This document shows, piece after piece, positions 60,867-64,000 of a stretch of 64,000 nt of DNA. Within the stretch, counting starts at the first letter, position 1. Each line of letters opens with the position of its first letter. The notes under the pieces are model-generated. The model had not been told where the DNA came from, ran no database searches, and was given only the letters and a program-made list of their open reading frames with translations. Both the position numbers and the translations under genes were made by a program. The stretch is from Acidobacteriota bacterium (GTDB taxonomy: Bacteria; Acidobacteriota; Thermoanaerobaculia; Multivoradales; JBCCEF01): positions 56,236 to 120,235 of the forward strand of contig JBCCHV010000012.1 of the NCBI GenBank assembly GCA_039028635.1, written 5' to 3'.

Positions 60867-62993
60867 ATGAGCTACCCCGGCAACTCTTCCCTCTCGCCCG
60901 ACGTCCGCAAGCGCATTACGACCACCTTCGAGCAGACCCTCGATCTGGCCAGCGAAGGCAAGCGTAAGGAAGCCTCCCTGGGATGCGACTTCATCTTGCG
61001 CATGGATCCACGGTTCGAGCCCGCACGCGAGCTGCAGAAAATCCTCGCCGGCAATACCGGACCGGTCGATGTCTCGAGCCTGCGTTCGCCGTTGTCGGAT
61101 TCGGGAGCCGCCAAGGTGCAAGAGGCGGAGGCTCTGTTCGGCGACCTCGACGACCTCGACCTCGGCGACGAGCCGCCGGTTCCGGCGACTGCCGAGGATC
61201 TACAGGGCGCGCTGTCGAAGATGCTCGAGCGACGCGATTTCTCGGGTTTGCTGGCTTTGGCCCAGCGCGCTCCGGCGGACTTGCTGGAAGATGGTCGGGT
61301 CAGCGCCCTGGTGGAGGCGGCGACCAACCGCCGGGAATCGGCACCCTACGTTCAGAAGTTCCTCGAGTCGGCTCGCCAAGCCCTCGACACGGACGACCAT
61401 GAGAGTGCTCAGAGCTTTTTCGAGAAGGCCGAGAGTCTCGATCCCAGCCATCCCGGACTGAATTCCCTCCGCGATCGCATCCGGGTGCCGATGCCGGTGG
61501 AAGATCCCCTGGCGGGCCTCGACCTGACGGCGCCCGAGGCGGAGCCGGAGGTGCTCGAGATCGAAGCTCCGCCGATGACCTCCTTTACCGAGCCGGCGGC
61601 CGCGCCGCCGGTGACGGGGGATGCCACCGTCGCCATCCCGTCGAGTCAGTTACCGCCGGTTTTCTCCGGCGGCAACCGCTCCGAAGGGGCCGAGCGCATT
61701 CAAGGCCTGCTGGCCGAGGGCGATGCCGCCTTCCAGCAGGCCGACTATCAGGCCGCGATCGATGCCTGGTCGCGGATTTTCCTGATCGATGTCGACCACG
61801 ACGAGGCTTCGCGCCGGATCGAGGAGGCACGTCGCCTCAAGGCCGAGCGTGAGCGCCAGGTCGAAGAGGTCTTCCACGAGGCGGTGATGCGCCTCGAGGC
61901 TGGCGACACGGCGGCCGCTCAGCAGGGCCTGCAGCAGGTCCTCGAGCTGCAGCCGACGCACCTGACGGCGCGGGAGTACCTCGACCAAATGGCCGAGGGT
62001 GGCATGCCGGCGATCACGCCGCGGCCGGTGCAGCCGGTTTCCGGTCCGGTGGCGGTGGAGGATCCTCTGCTGCCGAGCATCGACGAAAATGCCGACTTGC
62101 CGCTCGGCAATCCGACCACCTCGGCGGTTCCGATTCCGCCGCCGCCTCCGGCACCGGAAGCCGCGCCGGCGCCGGTCAAGGCCAGCGGTGGGGCCAGCCG
62201 GCGATTCCTGATGATCGGTGCGGCGGTGTTCGTTCTGGCTTGCGCCCTGCTCTTCTTCCTGTTCCAGAATCGCCAGCGGTTGTTCCCCAACGCCCGCGAG
62301 GAAGCACCGGTGGCGCAGGCCGAGGACCCGATCGCACGGGCGACCCGATTGCACGACGAGGGCAAGGTTCAGGTGGCGATCCAGATGCTGCGTCGCATGC
62401 CGCCGGTGGCGCCGCAGTACGATGCCGCACAGGCGCTGATCTCACAGTGGGAGGCGGAGAGCCAGGAGGCCGAGAGCCCGGTCGCCGAAGAGGTGGTCGA
62501 AGAGCCGGCGCCGGAGATCGATCTTGCCGCCCGCTCCGCGCTTCTCGCCGCGGCCCGCGAACAGCTCGACGCTCGCCAGAGCCTGTGGGCCCGCGAGTAT
62601 CTCGAAGAGGCGCGCGCGATGGCTCCCCTCGAAGGCGAAGAGCTCGATCTCGAGGGCGAGATCGAGCGGCGCCTCGAGCCGATTCGGCGTTGGGTGGTGA
62701 TGTTCGAGGAGGGCGAGTACGAGTTCGTCCTGCCCGAGCTCTGGCGACTCCACCAGGAGGATCCGACCAACCCGGATCTGCGGCGCCTGATCACCGATTC
62801 GTACTACAACCTGGCGGTCTCCGACCTGCAGCGCGGCGACGCCAAGAATGCGGCCGAGAAGTTCCGCGAGGCGCTGGCGTTGACTCCCGGCGAGCCGGTG
62901 ATTCAGCGTCACAGCCTGTTCGCCGAGGCCTACAACGGCGAAACCAAGGATTTGCTCTACCGCATCTACGTCAAGTACCTACCATTGCGCTGA
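60867..62993 (+). CDS. TPR-repeat protein with a single transmembrane segment
   Basis: 708 residues if started at ATG 60867 (MSYPGNSSLSPDVRKRITTT); GTG 60780, with GGAGGAG upstream, would add 29 residues. TPR-like helices before the membrane (FQQADYQAAIDAWSRIFLID, MRLEAGDTAAAQQGLQQVLE), a Pro-rich linker, TM about 447-468 (MIGAAVFVLACALLFFLFQ), then more TPR units after it (RATRLHDEGKVQVAIQMLRR, YYNLAVSDLQRGDAKNAAEK). Acidic linkers resemble those of its downstream neighbour. Probably a membrane-bound assembly scaffold. The RDD gene follows after 8 bp. Confidence 0.75.
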   Translation: MSYPGNSSLSPDVRKRITTTFEQTLDLASEGKRKEASLGCDFILRMDPRFEPARELQKILAGNTGPVDVSSLRSPLSDSGAAKVQEAEALFGDLDDLDLGDEPPVPATAEDLQGALSKMLERRDFSGLLALAQRAPADLLEDGRVSALVEAATNRRESAPYVQKFLESARQALDTDDHESAQSFFEKAESLDPSHPGLNSLRDRIRVPMPVEDPLAGLDLTAPEAEPEVLEIEAPPMTSFTEPAAAPPVTGDATVAIPSSQLPPVFSGGNRSEGAERIQGLLAEGDAAFQQADYQAAIDAWSRIFLIDVDHDEASRRIEEARRLKAERERQVEEVFHEAVMRLEAGDTAAAQQGLQQVLELQPTHLTAREYLDQMAEGGMPAITPRPVQPVSGPVAVEDPLLPSIDENADLPLGNPTTSAVPIPPPPPAPEAAPAPVKASGGASRRFLMIGAAVFVLACALLFFLFQNRQRLFPNAREEAPVAQAEDPIARATRLHDEGKVQVAIQMLRRMPPVAPQYDAAQALISQWEAESQEAESPVAEEVVEEPAPEIDLAARSALLAAAREQLDARQSLWAREYLEEARAMAPLEGEELDLEGEIERRLEPIRRWVVMFEEGEYEFVLPELWRLHQEDPTNPDLRRLITDSYYNLAVSDLQRGDAKNAAEKFREALALTPGEPVIQRHSLFAEAYNGETKDLLYRIYVKYLPLR

Positions 62994-63001
62994 GGGCGCC
63001 G

Positions 63002-63835
63002 ATGAGCGAGCGGCGAGACGATCCCTGGCTGTTCGACCTCCCAATGCGGGGAGAAGACGGCGATGACGCGCCACCTCCCGAGCCGCCGGAAGCGCAGGCT
63101 CCACAGTCAGCGACCGGTGAGTCGGATCTCGCCGAGGCGAGTCCGCTCGAGATCGAGCCCATCGAGCTCGAGGCGCCACCGGCGCGGGGATTCGAGCCCG
63201 AGGCGCCGGTGCCTGAGGCCCCGGTGCCGGAGGCTCCTCCGGCGATGACCGCGGCCGATCGCCTGGCTCTCGAGGAGCTCGAAGAGCTGCCGCTGTTCCC
63301 GGAGGACTCGCCGGCGGCGCTGTCAGAAGACGAGCTGTTCGCGGCGCCGGCCGGGCCTGCGGAGTCGGCCACCGTGCCGGCCGAAGCCGAGCCTGCGCTG
63401 TCCTATCCGGCACCGGCTCCCGCTGCGCCCTCGGAGCCCGTCGCCGCGCCCCTGCGGGCGCGACTGATCGCCGTGGTCGCCGACGCCTTGCTGCTGTCGA
63501 CGGTGCTCGCCGTTTGCTTGCTCGGCTCGGCTTTCCTCGGGGGGCCGACCGACGTCTGGCGCCATGGCCTCGCCTTCGCCGCGTTTCTGACGGTTTTTTC
63601 CTTCGTCTACTCGGTGGTCAGCCTGGCCTTCTGGGGCCAGACGCCGGGCATGGTGCTGGCCGGCGTCGTCGCTCGGGCCGGTCGCGACCAACCGCTCACC
63701 TTCGGGCAGACCGGTCTGCGTTGGTTGGCCGGCTGGATGACGGTGGCCCTCGGCGGTCTGCCGCTGCTCTTCGTCCTCACTGGCCGCTCCCTGGCCGATC
63801 GCTTGAGCGGCAGCGACACTTTCGAAGCTCAGTAG
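63002..63835 (+). CDS. RDD-family membrane protein with acidic N-terminal tail
   Basis: 277 residues from ATG 63002. Residues 1-150: acidic, Pro/Ala/Glu-rich, likely disordered, with repeated EAPVPEAP units. Residues about 155-270: RDD domain, RLIAVVADALLLSTVLAVCL (the R and D of the family name), then GLAFAAFLTVFSFVYSVVSL and WGQTPGMVLAGVVA, and a third hydrophobic stretch LRWLAGWMTVALGGLPLLFV. RDD proteins are small integral membrane proteins, some acting as sodium/proton antiporters; the role here is unknown. Co-transcribed with the TPR gene. Its stop codon abuts a palindromic repeat. Confidence 0.85.
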   Translation: MSERRDDPWLFDLPMRGEDGDDAPPPEPPEAQAPQSATGESDLAEASPLEIEPIELEAPPARGFEPEAPVPEAPVPEAPPAMTAADRLALEELEELPLFPEDSPAALSEDELFAAPAGPAESATVPAEAEPALSYPAPAPAAPSEPVAAPLRARLIAVVADALLLSTVLAVCLLGSAFLGGPTDVWRHGLAFAAFLTVFSFVYSVVSLAFWGQTPGMVLAGVVARAGRDQPLTFGQTGLRWLAGWMTVALGGLPLLFVLTGRSLADRLSGSDTFEAQ

Positions 63836-64000
63836 CAGCCTGCTAGCAGGCTGCTGAAAAAGTCCGCTTCGCGACTTTTCCAGCGCCTGCTAGCTGTTTG
63901 TTCCGAGAGGGGCTACGCGCCCCTGACTACGCGTCCCGCTCCGGCCCAAGAAGCGCGGTTCTTGGGCCTCCTCTCCCGTCGCGGCGGCTACGCCACCGCC
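63834..64000. repeat. Intergenic palindromic repeat, region D (cut by window end)
   Basis: 22-bp perfect palindrome AGCAGCCTGCT/AGCAGGCTGCT (63834-63855), then an imperfect hairpin GCTGAAAAAGTC/GACTTTTCCAGC ending in CGCCTGCTAGC, a small AGGGGC/GCCCCT hairpin (63908-63924) and GGCCCAAGAA/TTCTTGGGCC (63943-63968). It shares GCAGGCTGCT and CGCCTGCTAG pieces with regions B and C. No gene seen. Confidence 0.7.

Overview
The window is GC-rich bacterial chromosome (no phage genes, no transposase, no CRISPR array seen). Almost every base is coding and many neighbouring genes overlap by 1-30 bp. The combination of DUF3857/transglutaminase proteins, a fused alpha/beta E1 dehydrogenase, Gram-negative envelope genes (RND-MFP-OMF efflux, outer-membrane barrel, lipoproteins, Mpl) and secreted proteins ending in a DGFESG motif suggests an Acidobacteriota member (Thermoanaerobaculia-like). 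This placement is inference from gene content, not from a marker-gene search.

Layout. 1-4.4 kb: the end of a large NAD-glutamate dehydrogenase, a class II aldolase-like protein and two paralogous XRE regulators. 4.8-8.5 kb: a tandem pair of secreted DUF3857-transglutaminase proteins. 8.6-20 kb: a metallopeptidase/alpha-beta-hydrolase fusion, a MutS-like ATPase, an FkbM methyltransferase, a YWTD beta-propeller secreted protein, a LON-domain protein, HflX and a secreted metalloprotease. 20.4-23.6 kb: a fused 2-oxoacid dehydrogenase E1 and an enoyl-CoA isomerase-like protein. 23.8-30.4 kb: a macromolecular-synthesis cluster read leftwards, rpsU, mutS2, dnaG, rpoD, then tRNA-Asn. 30.5-40.3 kb: lipoprotein, GAF-like protein with a long acidic linker, Slt-type lytic transglycosylase, sulfatase-like lipoprotein, tRNA(CAT), zinc-ribbon protein, YggS, DivIVA and an AbiEii-type toxin/antitoxin-like pair. 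40.6-49.5 kb: a two-component system (response regulator, kinase) upstream of an outer-membrane barrel protein and a tripartite RND efflux pump, all on the minus strand. 49.7-56.9 kb: an S9 peptidase fused to a sulfatase-modifying-factor-like domain, then amidase, GerMN lipoprotein, murI, rph and a third XRE regulator. 57.3-63.8 kb: DUF1573 protein, Mpl ligase, glutamate formiminotransferase, TPR membrane protein and RDD membrane protein.

How parts work together. Cell-wall genes recur (Slt, amidase, MurI, Mpl, DivIVA). The efflux operon appears to be controlled by its own two-component system: a near-identical 20-bp motif lies upstream of the response-regulator gene and again just upstream of the barrel/efflux genes. 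Several genes, including all three XRE regulators, carry a -10-like TANNNT placed 6-7 bp before the start codon, which is the signature of leaderless transcription. Long intergenic gaps are found mainly between convergent genes, and these are filled with copies of a composite palindromic repeat whose edges often contain the stop codons of the flanking genes.
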